Assembly (NCBI GenBank): GCA_016710965.1
Contig: JADJTW010000031.1
Span: 806,001 to 870,000, forward strand
Length of the DNA stretch: 64,000 nucleotides
From: Flavobacteriales bacterium
GTDB taxonomy: Bacteria; Bacteroidota; Bacteroidia; Flavobacteriales_F; PHOS-HE28
Direction: 5' to 3'
Both the position numbers and the translations under genes were made by a program. Position 1 is the stretch's first letter. Every line of letters starts with the position of its first letter. Shown in pieces: positions 9,238-16,773 of the stretch. The notes under the pieces are model-generated. The model worked only from the letters and a program-made list of their open reading frames with translations. It was not told the DNA's origin and did not search any database.

Positions 9238-9509
9238 TCGCAACAAGCTGAACCGAAGGCGAAGTCCCGCGCGAGCGGGAAAGAAGACGAAGCAGGACCT
9301 GTCCCGCCAAAGCGGGATCGGAACGGTCGAGGTTCCGCAGCAGGCCTTCCTGGCTGTGCTGAAACTGGACTGATCGCAACAAGCTGAACCGAAGGCGAAG
9401 TCCCGCGCGAGCGGGAAAGAAGACGAAGCAGGACCTGTCCCGCCAAAGCGGGATCGGAACGGTCGAGGTTCCGCAGCAGGCCTTCCTGGCTGTGCTGAAA
9501 CTGGACTGA
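9161..9509 (+). repeat. Tandem repeat of the lepA 3' end (period about 136 bp)
   Basis: Three copies: 9161-9292 (132 bp, inside and just past lepA), 9293-9428 (136 bp) and 9429-9509 (81 bp, partial). Each copy encodes the terminal LepA peptide GIGTVEVPQQAFLAVLKLD followed by a stop (stops at 9235, 9371 and 9507). Copies 2 and 3 are nearly identical to each other; copy 1 differs by a 4-bp indel and a few substitutions. The unit contains two short hairpins with the same stem, TCCCGC/GCGGGA, with loops GCGA and CAAA. The downstream copies are not in frame with lepA (136 is not a multiple of 3) and have no start codon. The rest of the space to 9677 shows no gene. Confidence 0.9.
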
Positions 9510-9677
9510 GCGGATCAACGAGACGAAGATCTTCTGCTCCTTCACGATCGAGGAAGGATCTCCCCATATCGGGCAGCGTTAGCGCACAAGCGCTCCATCT
9601 ATCCCACTGCCATGTGCGAGCGATGGCGTATTCCACCATGGCACGAAGGCTGTCCATCGCTGGCAAACACCTTCGAC

Positions 9678-9842
9678 ATGAACAACCTCCTGAACATCCT
9701 CATCGCACTGCTCATCATCGGTTGGTTGGTCGGTTACATCGGCTTCGGCACTGCGGTCGGCAGCCTCATCCACATCCTGCTGGTGCTCGCGCTCATCGGA
9801 CTCGTCTATCGGTTGTTCAGCGGGCGCAAGAGCGGCGTCTGA
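9678..9842 (+). CDS. Small membrane protein, lmo0937/DUF5670 family
   Basis: 54 residues from the internal ATG at 9678 (MNNLLNILIALLIIGWLVGYIGFG...). It has two hydrophobic helices with a central GFGTAVGSLIHILLV segment, which matches the DUF5670 pattern of short two-helix membrane proteins common in Bacteroidota. A longer in-frame start at 9612 reads as non-coding (MCERWRIPPWHEG). Function unknown; relatives are often found near stress genes, as here. Confidence 0.85.
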   Translation: MNNLLNILIALLIIGWLVGYIGFGTAVGSLIHILLVLALIGLVYRLFSGRKSGV

Positions 9843-9901
9843 ATTCCAGTTGCCGTTAGGTCCTGCGCTTGAAGCTGACTTCGCGAAAGGCAGGCGGGTG
9901 A

Positions 9902-10846
9902 TCAGGCAGGACGTATGGCTGTGGCATGCTTCATCGGCACCACTCCGCTGCCGTAGTCGCGCGCATGCACGTGCGTGAAGTGCGCGCCATAGATCATGAT
10001 CACGGTGGAGTAGTACACCCAAACCAGGATGATGACAATGGCGCCAGCGGCGCCGTAAGTGTCGCCGACACCCGCATAACTGATGTAGAGCCCGATGAGG
10101 AATTTGCCCAGCGAGAAGAGCAATGCGGTGAGAACGGCCCCGCCCCAGACATCGCGCCAGCGGAGCCGCACATCAGGAAGCACCTTGAAGATCATGGCGA
10201 AGATGAACGTGATGATGCCGAAGGAGACCAGCACGTTCACCGCAGCGACAAGGATCGCCGCAGTTTCGGAGAGCCACTGGACGAGGCGCGCGCTGAAGGC
10301 CGCCAAAGCCGCATCGAGCACCAGCGAGACGAGCATGAGGAAACCGAAGCACGCGACCAGCGCAAGAGAGAGCAGGCGCGTGCTCACGTACCGGCCGATG
10401 GCGCGGCCGGGTTTCGCCGTCACGCCCCACACGTGATTGAGGGTGGATTGCAAGCTCGCGAACACCGTCCCAGCGCTGATGATCAAGGCAACGATACCCA
10501 GCACTTTGGCGAGGAACCGCGTTTCAGCGACCTGCGCGTTCTCCAGCATCTCCTTCAAGGAACCGGCGGTGCCCGGGCCGATCATGCGGCCTGCCTGCGT
10601 CAGCAGGGCCGCACGCACCGATGCTTCGTCATACATCGTGGCCGCCACCATCACCGTGATGATCATGACCGCTGGTAGGGAGAAGATGGTGTAGTAAGCA
10701 ATCGCGGCCGCCTGGCTCATGGGCTCGCTTCGGATGAATTCCTTGCCCGCGACGATCGCCGTCGAGCCGAACCGGACCGCACTTGCACGTGATCGCTGAT
10801 GGAGCGGAGCAGTGATCCTGTTCTTCGGAGGGGACATCGTGTTCAT
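9902..10846 (-). CDS. YihY/virulence factor BrkB family membrane protein
   Basis: About 314 residues from ATG 10846; ATG 10837 and an upstream TTG at 10900 are alternatives. The TTG would overlap the preceding stop. Six hydrophobic helices are visible, with family-typical stretches AAAIAYYTIFSLPAVMIITV near the N-terminus, LNHVWGVTAKPGR after helix 2, and the conserved end YGAAGAIVIILVWVYYSTVIMIYGA. These are inner-membrane proteins of unsettled function; the older RNase BN assignment of YihY is not supported for the family. It is the last gene of a three-gene minus-strand unit behind a hypothetical protein and a holin-like protein. Confidence 0.93.
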   Translation of the reverse strand: MNTMSPPKNRITAPLHQRSRASAVRFGSTAIVAGKEFIRSEPMSQAAAIAYYTIFSLPAVMIITVMVAATMYDEASVRAALLTQAGRMIGPGTAGSLKEMLENAQVAETRFLAKVLGIVALIISAGTVFASLQSTLNHVWGVTAKPGRAIGRYVSTRLLSLALVACFGFLMLVSLVLDAALAAFSARLVQWLSETAAILVAAVNVLVSFGIITFIFAMIFKVLPDVRLRWRDVWGGAVLTALLFSLGKFLIGLYISYAGVGDTYGAAGAIVIILVWVYYSTVIMIYGAHFTHVHARDYGSGVVPMKHATAIRPA

Positions 10847-10896
10847 GCCGCTGGTATCGGTCCACCCATGCGGAGCGAAGTGCTCCAGATACCCGG

Positions 10897-11361
10897 TCAA
10901 TCGAGGTTCGCTGGCTCCATATCGGCCTCAAGCTCTTCTTCCTGCCGCTGTGCCCTGCGTTCGCGCATGCGCTGCCGCATGTTACCGATGGCAGTGGCGA
11001 GCGTGGTGAGCAGCCCGGGGCCCTTCTCTTCCTTGTTTCCTATCACCTTGCCCAGCAACAGGCTGATGCCGGAGTAGAGCAGGCGTTTGCCGAAGCCGCT
11101 CTGCATGGAGGCTACTGCCATGCCCACTGCGGAGACCGTGGATCCCGAAATGCGTCCATTGAAGGCGTCATGCACGCGGCGATAAGGCGTCCAATTGCGC
11201 AGCACATCGCCGACAGCGTCGCGCAATAGCGCTCCGCGCTTCCGCGGATCCTTGAGAAGGCCCCAACGCTGTGCGATGCTCGCCGCATGATGGTCGCGCG
11301 ATCGGCGCGCCTGGAGCTTTGCGGTCCGGAACTGCTCCAGTGTGCTGTAGCTAGTTGTCAT
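10897..11361 (-). CDS. Conserved hypothetical protein, membrane-associated
   Basis: 154 residues with no family I recognise. The N-terminal half is basic and probably helical (FRTAKLQARRSRDHHAASIAQR), a weakly hydrophobic stretch lies in the middle (TVSAVGMAVASMQSGFGKRLLYSGISLLLGKVIG), and the tail is charged and helical (RQRMRERRAQRQEEELEAD). It overlaps the 3' end of the holin-like gene by 11 bases and is followed 50 bases later by the YihY gene, so it belongs to that operon. A structural partner of the holin-like protein is possible but unproven. Confidence 0.8.
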   Translation of the reverse strand: MTTSYSTLEQFRTAKLQARRSRDHHAASIAQRWGLLKDPRKRGALLRDAVGDVLRNWTPYRRVHDAFNGRISGSTVSAVGMAVASMQSGFGKRLLYSGISLLLGKVIGNKEEKGPGLLTTLATAIGNMRQRMRERRAQRQEEELEADMEPANLD

Positions 11362-11761
11362 CGTTCAGATCATTGATACGCCCGACTATGAAGCGGTCGC
11401 GTGCGCCTTGCTTCCACCAGAGCATGAAAACGCCGAGCAGGAGCAGGTGGAAGCCGGCAACGATCACGAAGCCTAGCGGAACCGATGAGAGGAGATCGCC
11501 CAAGTAGAACGCCAATGCCACGCTAAAGAACAACAGCGACACGCCCAGCACCCCGTAAACCACGCAGGTCCCTACAGCCTTGCCCATGAGAGTGCCGACC
11601 TTCTCGGACACATGCAGCGTCAAGTACTGCTTCTGCGCATGCGCATAGCCTTTCACATCGTCCACAAGACTGTCCATGAAGGTGCTGAAATCAAGCTCGC
11701 CTCCCTCGTCAGTCTCCTGGTTACTGACCGGATTTCCGTTTTCATTCTCCGTTGCACGCAT
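11351..11761 (-). CDS. Phage holin superfamily III (Holin-X-like) membrane protein
   Basis: 136 residues from ATG 11761 (MRATENENGNPVSNQE); the longer start at 11800 is less likely. An acidic soluble N-terminus containing VDDVKGYAHAQKQYLTLHVSEK is followed by two membrane helices (GTCVVYGVLGVSLLFFSVAL and LGFVIVAGFHLLLLGVFML). This resembles the putative Actinobacterial Holin-X family, which in Bacteroidota is usually chromosomal and not phage-linked. It is first in an operon with a hypothetical protein and the YihY protein. There are no phage genes nearby. Confidence 0.75.
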   Translation of the reverse strand: MRATENENGNPVSNQETDEGGELDFSTFMDSLVDDVKGYAHAQKQYLTLHVSEKVGTLMGKAVGTCVVYGVLGVSLLFFSVALAFYLGDLLSSVPLGFVIVAGFHLLLLGVFMLWWKQGARDRFIVGRINDLNDDN

Positions 11762-11985
11762 AGGAACTCGTTTGCGAACAGAGCGCAATCCATCGGCCAA
11801 GGCAGGCGACGCGGCCCAGGAATGCTGTATCCGTGATCGGTGCGCTTCCGAATCAACATCCTTCCGTGGATCAGATGATCATTCGAGCGGGATCGCCGGG
11901 ATAGGTTTTCCCCGATCTGTCCCGCGCGCTCCCCGTTACGACGGTCGTTGCGCGATGTGCGACTGCACCGCAGCGGGATCCTTGC

Positions 11986-13241
11986 TCACGAACGCGCGCT
12001 TGATGAGCACGGCGCATCCAAGCCCAGCAGCAGGCAATACCCGGTGAAGAGGTAGAAGCCCACTTCAAGCGAGGAGTTGTTCGTGGTGAGCACGTGGATC
12101 GAGGTGGCGTAGTCCTCCAGGTCGCCCAGCTGGCTGTTCACCACCCCGTTGAAGCCGATGAATGCCATGAAGATCGCCACCACCATCACATCCGCCATGG
12201 ACCATTTGCCTGCCTGGTGAACAAGAAAGCGAACGAGGCGCCCGCGTGGCTCGATCCGCGGACCAGTGCGATCAGCGAGAGGCTCATCTTGCCCACGGGG
12301 ATGAGAACGCTGAAGCTGAAGACGAGCACGGCCACAACGGCTAACGCAAGGTCGCCATCGAAAAGCAGCACGCGCACCACGTCGAGGATGCTCTTGCTTT
12401 GGTGGAAGAGGACCTGATCCGCGAAGCGCACGGGCTCTCCGATCAGCACGAGCGAGAATTCCGCGATGCTCGCCTCGATGTCGATCATGGGCAATTGCAG
12501 TCCGGAGACGAGCATGGCCACGGCTGCGAGCAGGGTTGCGATCAGCGGAAGGCGTTGCGCCAGCGGTGACGTGGCGGCCAGTGCGAACAGGACCACGCAA
12601 GAGAACAGCAGTACCACCAGCCATCGATGCTCGTCCCGTTGAAGGTCGGCTCCGCGCGCGCGCAGCAGTGCGATGCCAGCATTGCGGCCGGCGGCGCCGT
12701 ATTTCAGGAGCACCGCGTTGTACGGCGTGCGGTCCACCATCCCATCCGTGCGCTGTCCCAGGTCGTTCATGCGATCGAGAAGGAAGCATCGGATCTCTTG
12801 TTTGTTTCGCGGATCGTCCACGTAGTCGAGCATCAGCTCCACATAGCGCGGTATGCCGGAACGGATGTCGTCCACATCCACGAGCACATCCATCAACACG
12901 TTCTTCACCAGCCCCCCGAACCCCTTGTGCTTGTTGCGATCGGCCATCACCAGCTCCACCTCGGTAAGCAGTCCCTCCATGACCTCCGTCAGGCGCAGGC
13001 GTGCTTGTTCCCGGCTCACATAGGTGAGCTCGAATTCGTTCACCTTCTTCTCCAGGATGGAGCTGATGACCACCTTCCATTCCGCAGGATCGAAAAGGCC
13101 ATAGGTGATATGGCCGAGCTCCATCGCGTCGGCCCGCAGAGCGCGTCGTTGGGTGGCCGAGGAATGGACGCGCCGCAAGCAGAACAGTACCGTGCAGAGA
13201 AGCAACACTGCAACGATGGTGCGAATGGTCGGTCGATGCAT
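11986..13241 (-). pseudogene. Paraquat-inducible protein A (PqiA)-like gene, one frameshift
   Basis: Two overlapping frames complete each other. 13241-12186 gives a signal-anchor, a large extracytoplasmic region and then hydrophobic helices. The last part of the PqiA domain (FLVHQAGKWSMADVMVVAIFMAFIG, then a final membrane helix) is in another frame ending at 11986. The switch fits loss of one base in the CCC run at 12241-12243 (GGG on the coding strand): with a fourth G the join reads SSHAGRLVRFLVHQAGKWSMADV. PqiA-family proteins are inner-membrane partners of lipid-transport (MCE) systems; no MCE gene is seen here. Sequencing error is as likely as true inactivation, because other homopolymer indels occur in the window. 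Confidence 0.75.
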
Positions 13242-13514
13242 GTGCGCGTGATGAAGGCTGGCCGTACCATGCAGGCATCGGGCCGGTAAGCCAGGCCTTT
13301 GCGATGGCGGCATCGTGGCTCCGATGGCAGGTGTGGCGCTAGCTCCCCGATCCGGCGCGACCGGGGCGGGATTTTTACGGTCGATCCGCGAGACAGGGCA
13401 ATTCGTTTTATACGGCTATGTCGCGCTGCTCTAGGGGATCGTTGGCAGAGGCATGGCCGTGGCACACACTTGGGTTCATCGCATCGAACACAAACCTCAA
13501 AAACCACGAACACC

Positions 13515-13829
13515 ATGTCAACCAAAAGCACCATCGCCATCGCCCTCACAGCCCTCGCCGCCGGTGCGGCCATCGGCCTTCTCGTAGCACCCGCTTCGGG
13601 CGCGGAAACGCGCAAGAAGCTCGCGAAGAAGGGAAGCGACCTCAAGGACCGCCTCGCCGAGATGCTCGAAGAAGGTGGTGAGCTCATCGATAAACTGAAA
13701 GGCGACGCAAGCGACCTCGCTGGCAAAGCGAAGGACGCCGCCAACACCGCCAAAGACCGCGTGAAGGATGCTGCGAACGAAGCGGCTTCCGGCCCACGCA
13801 GTACCGCCAACGGCGGCTACAAGAGCTGA
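13515..13829 (+). CDS. YtxH domain-containing stress protein
   Basis: 104 residues from ATG 13515. An N-terminal hydrophobic helix with small residues (IALTALAAGAAIGLLVAPASG) leads into ETRKKLAKKGSDLKDRLAEML, then an alanine/lysine/aspartate-rich amphipathic helix (AGKAKDAANTAKDRVKDAANEA). This is the YtxH/general-stress layout; the helical tail also recalls LEA-like proteins. It stands alone on the plus strand, with an A/C-rich leader and no Shine-Dalgarno sequence, and is followed by a strong hairpin. Confidence 0.9.
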   Translation: MSTKSTIAIALTALAAGAAIGLLVAPASGAETRKKLAKKGSDLKDRLAEMLEEGGELIDKLKGDASDLAGKAKDAANTAKDRVKDAANEAASGPRSTANGGYKS

Positions 13830-13850
13830 GCGCATCACGTTCGGCCACGC

Positions 13851-13892
13851 ATCACCCTGGCTTCCCGCATTCAGCGGGAATGCCGGGGTGAT
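13851..13892 (+). terminator. Long imperfect hairpin after the YtxH gene
   Basis: Arms ATCACCCTGGCTTCCCGC and GCGGGAATGCCGGGGTGAT pair around the loop ATTCA with one mismatch and one bulge, 22 bases after the YtxH stop. There is no clear T-run, so it may be a terminator or an mRNA-stabilising structure. The core stem TCCCGC/GCGGGA is the same as in the lepA repeats. I see no gene in 13830-14235. Confidence 0.6.
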
Positions 13893-14235
13893 TCGCGTTC
13901 GGGCCTACCTCTTTTCGCGGGTGCATGCATGGTCGTACCGCATGAGCGACCGATGTGCAACACGCGCCCCCGACGCGAAGGATCGCGCGCCCCGATCGTG
14001 GCAGGCCCTCTACAACGCGCACTGGAACACCGTTTCTCCGCTGAGCACCCCACCGCTCCTGTAAGCCTTGCCGGCAGCGGCTTTCCTGGATATCCGCCAA
14101 GGGGGCACGCCTGTCCGTACCGATACGGAGGACGATCTGCTGCTCTGTTCGCGTGAGCGGTTGAAGCTCCGATCAACGGACGGACCGAGCACGTTAACCA
14201 ACGCCGGCGGCAACGCTGGTCAAAAACCGATCGAC

Positions 14236-14610
14236 ATGTCTGATCAGAACAAGAATACCGGCACCGCGCCCAGCGGTACCATGAACAAGCCTGCATCTAC
14301 GGACAACCGCGGTACCGCGCCGAACACGGAGAAGCGCGAGAACATGCCGACCAAGTCCCCGGACCATGAGCAGGGACGCGAGCACACGCCGAACGTGGAT
14401 GCTCAGAAGAATGCCGCCGATACACGTCGTGGGAACGAAGCAACCATGGACCCGAACCTGCAAGGCTCCACGCAAGGAAAGCGGGACGACCACAAGGACG
14501 CCGAAGCAGGCGATGCCAAGCGCACCGTTGCCGAAGGACAGGATGGCACCAAGCCCGGTCATGACGCGGTGAAGCCGACGGGCAATACGAACACCAGCGG
14601 CAACCGCTGA
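14236..14610 (+). CDS. Short hydrophilic, probably disordered protein
   Basis: 124 residues from ATG 14236 (MSDQNKNTGTAPSGTMNKPA); the upstream in-frame extension reads as non-coding. The composition is almost entirely polar (N, K, D, T, G, P, E), with no hydrophobic core, no cysteine and no membrane helix, so intrinsic disorder is expected. No domain recognised. Its setting between a YtxH gene and a DUF892 gene, and two similar small proteins at 16.0-16.5 kb, suggests a hydrophilin-like desiccation or osmotic stress role. This is inference only. Confidence 0.75.
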   Translation: MSDQNKNTGTAPSGTMNKPASTDNRGTAPNTEKRENMPTKSPDHEQGREHTPNVDAQKNAADTRRGNEATMDPNLQGSTQGKRDDHKDAEAGDAKRTVAEGQDGTKPGHDAVKPTGNTNTSGNR

Positions 14611-14627
14611 TCGCAACGGATTGGATC

Positions 14628-14654
14628 CGCAGGCGGGCAGAGCGCCTGCCTGCG
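14628..14654 (+). terminator. GC-rich hairpin between disordered-protein and DUF892 genes
   Basis: CGCAGGCGGGC pairs with GCCTGCCTGCG with one mismatch across a short loop. It could terminate the upstream small gene or fold in the leader of the DUF892 gene, which starts 33 bases later. Confidence 0.45.
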
Positions 14655-14686
14655 CGTTCCGACGGATACCAACAAACTACTCCAAC

Positions 14687-15337
14687 ATGGCAACCAAGAA
14701 AGAACCGACCACCGGCCTGCGCAAGCTGCTGGAGGATCAACTGGCAGACATCTATTTCGCCGAGAAGCAACTGGTGAAGGCCCTACCGACAATGGTGAAG
14801 GCAGCCAACCATCCGGAGCTGCGCGCCGCCTTCGAAGAGCACTTGGAAGAGACCAAGGTCCAAGTCGAACGCATCGAACGGGTGTTCGAGGCATTGGACC
14901 TCCCGGCGAAGCCGAAAACATGCCCGGCAATACTGGGCATCTTGCAGGAATGCAATGAGCTTATGGAGGAGTTCGCCGATGATGATGCGTTGGACGCGGC
15001 ATTGGTGGATGGAGGCAGGAAGGTGGAGCACTACGAGATCGCGACCTACAGCAGCTTGTGCGCATGGGCGGAGCAGCTTGGGCTGTACGATGCTGCTGGC
15101 CTCTTGAAGGAGAACCTGGAGGAGGAGCAAGCGGCCGATGAGAAACTCTCCGGTATCGGTGAGGAGGTCATAGCCGCGACGGGACCCGATGACGAGGAGG
15201 GCGAACTGGTGGAGGCCGATGATGATGATCGTGCTCTGGCCGGACAACGGGCCGGGAAGCGAACGCCTGCTGCTGTATCCAAACGTGCCACCAATGGCAG
15301 TGCAAGGAAGACAAGCAGCTCAGGCCGCAAGCGCTGA
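14687..15337 (+). CDS. Ferritin-like DUF892 (YciE/YciF) family protein
   Basis: 216 residues from ATG 14687 (MATKKEPTTGLRKLLEDQLADIYFAEKQLVKALPTM). The DUF892 pattern is clear over about residues 10-160: the LxDIYFAEKQL motif, a LRAAFEEHLEET helix, VEHYEIATYSSLCAWAEQLG and a helix with LKENLEEEQAADEKL. These are four-helix ferritin-like di-iron proteins induced by general stress. After residue 160 there is an acidic stretch (DDEEGELVEADDDD) and a basic Ser/Lys/Arg-rich tail (KRATNGSARKTSSSGRKR), a longer extension than usual. A perfect hairpin terminator follows. Confidence 0.93.
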   Translation: MATKKEPTTGLRKLLEDQLADIYFAEKQLVKALPTMVKAANHPELRAAFEEHLEETKVQVERIERVFEALDLPAKPKTCPAILGILQECNELMEEFADDDALDAALVDGGRKVEHYEIATYSSLCAWAEQLGLYDAAGLLKENLEEEQAADEKLSGIGEEVIAATGPDDEEGELVEADDDDRALAGQRAGKRTPAAVSKRATNGSARKTSSSGRKR

Positions 15338-15352
15338 CCACGCCGGGCCAAC

Positions 15353-15400
15353 ATGGAAGAAGAAGAGCCGGATCCTTGGATCCGGCTCTTCTTCTTCCAT
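15353..15400 (+). terminator. Perfect 23-bp inverted-repeat terminator
   Basis: Left arm 15353-15375 and right arm 15378-15400 are exact reverse complements with only TT between them. It starts 15 bases after the DUF892 stop. The right arm ends in a pyrimidine-rich CTTCTTCTTCC stretch in place of a T-run. Such a long perfect stem is a strong transcription stop or RNase barrier. Confidence 0.85.
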
Positions 15401-15916
15401 CACTTAGGCAACCCGGCAGGAATTCCATGGAACAATCCATCATGCGGTCCTACCCGATACGTAAGCGCTCCTTCACGATGTTGTGCATAGCTGCATTCCT
15501 GTTCCATCGATGACCGGGCGTGGTTCTTTGGGCGCCTTGTCCGCCCAATGAGCCCGGTTGCGAACAACGATGCGGAGTGGGCACCCCATCGCACGAAGCG
15601 TTGCGGGGAATTGCGATAGCGCAACAAAGGTTCAGCGATCGGTTCAGCATGGTAGAGAACGGGTTTCGCACCGAGAGAGCACCGAAGGCGAGCTGTTCAT
15701 CAGGGAACGGAAAAGCCGGCACCTGCATGCCTTAAGCACACGGAATCACGACAAAGAAGGAGGACAGCGTTGAGCTGCGGTGGCTCCTTTAGAACCAACG
15801 GGCGGACAACCACTACGCCTTGAAATGCTTGCAGGCAACAGCCAGTTGGGCCAGTCCCCGTTCGCCGCATGGAAGTAGCAATATTGACGCTCCTGCATTC
15901 ACGCGTGCATGGGCGA
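15401..15916. other. Gene-free stretch
   Basis: About 500 bases with only short overlapping frames of non-coding character on both strands (for example one reading MQVPAFPFPDEQLAFG). I see no gene, RNA or repeat here. Confidence 0.5.
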
Positions 15917-15952
15917 CGCGAAAGCCCCGGACGGGTGTCCAGGGCTTTCGCG
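15917..15952 (-). terminator. Hairpin terminator for the minus-strand small genes
   Basis: CGCGAAAGCCC pairs perfectly with GGGCTTTCGCG (11-bp stem, 14-base loop), 44 bases past the stop of the small hydrophilic gene ending at 15997. Confidence 0.7.
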
Positions 15953-15996
15953 TTCAGTCAGTGCGGGGTCAGGATCGATGCCCCAGTGCCGCTGCT

Positions 15997-16350
15997 TCAG
16001 ATCTTCCGTTGATTCCTCTGCGCACCATCGCTGGTGCTGCCACGGTCCACGCCATGCTCCTTGTGATCGGCGTTGGTCGCACTGCGGTCCACATCTCCCT
16101 CATGCTCGCGGCCCTGTCCATCGAAGCCGCTGCTGCCGGTGGTTATGTCGCGTCCGGGGTTCGGCACGGTGCTGTCGCTCTTGCGCACGGGACCACGTCG
16201 GTCATCATTGGCCTCGGGATGCGAGCCCGAATTCCCGCCTTGGTTCACCGAGCGGCTCGATCCCATTTCTGGCGTGTTCGTGCGTGCGCCATTGTCGGCC
16301 TTGTCCGCTCTCTTGTCTGCGGCAAGGTCTGGGAGGTTCTTGTTGGTCAT
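15997..16350 (-). CDS. Short hydrophilic, probably disordered protein
   Basis: 117 residues from ATG 16350 (MTNKNLPDLAADKRADKADNG). Rich in D, N, G, R and S, without hydrophobic segments: a composition typical of disordered stress proteins. It begins 4 bases after the stop of another small hydrophilic gene, so the two form a pair. No family recognised. An upstream in-frame start at 16404 lies inside the neighbour and is less likely. Confidence 0.7.
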   Translation of the reverse strand: MTNKNLPDLAADKRADKADNGARTNTPEMGSSRSVNQGGNSGSHPEANDDRRGPVRKSDSTVPNPGRDITTGSSGFDGQGREHEGDVDRSATNADHKEHGVDRGSTSDGAQRNQRKI

Positions 16351-16354
16351 GATG

Positions 16355-16549
16355 CTATTTGTTCCTGGGGTTCTTGTTGTCGCTCGTGCTCTTCTTGTCC
16401 GCATCGGCCTTGGTCTCAGCGGTACGGCTGTCCTTCGGGTTGCCGCTCCGCTTGTTGTCCGGGCTGTTGCTCGTGCTGGTCCCGCTCTTGGGCATCAAAG
16501 TGGTGTGCTCCGCCTTCTTGATGCTGTCGTCTTTCTTCGTGGTAGCCAT
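16355..16549 (-). CDS. Very small hydrophilic protein
   Basis: 64 residues, MATTKKDDSIKKAEHTTLMP and onwards, dominated by K, S, T, D and N, probably disordered. It is first of a two-gene minus-strand unit. The twelve bases before its ATG (AACCCCAACATC) are identical to those before the LTXXQ-like gene at 27838, which hints at shared control or recent shared origin of the leaders. Confidence 0.7.
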   Translation of the reverse strand: MATTKKDDSIKKAEHTTLMPKSGTSTSNSPDNKRSGNPKDSRTAETKADADKKSTSDNKNPRNK

Positions 16550-16773
16550 GATGTTGGGGTTTTTGTTTTCACCCCTAGTGCGGCAAGCGCCGCGCCGACC
16601 TATTCCGCAGCGGCGGTCCGATCAGACACAAACGCCACAAGGCGCGTGAACATGGAAGAGCTTGCTCTCTTGCCTTATCGTCACCATGCACTCCATGCCA
16701 ATTGCGTCGGGGAATCATGTGCCCGATCGCGCAGGGGGCGCCCCGGTCGGGAGGTTTGATCGCCTCGGAACGT

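Noticed and set aside
9161..9509. CRISPR array
   Set aside because: The period is 136 bp, only three copies, no variable spacers; it is a repeated gene tail.
11351..11761. Prophage lysis gene
   Set aside because: The holin-like protein belongs to a chromosomal family; no endolysin, capsid or integrase is nearby.
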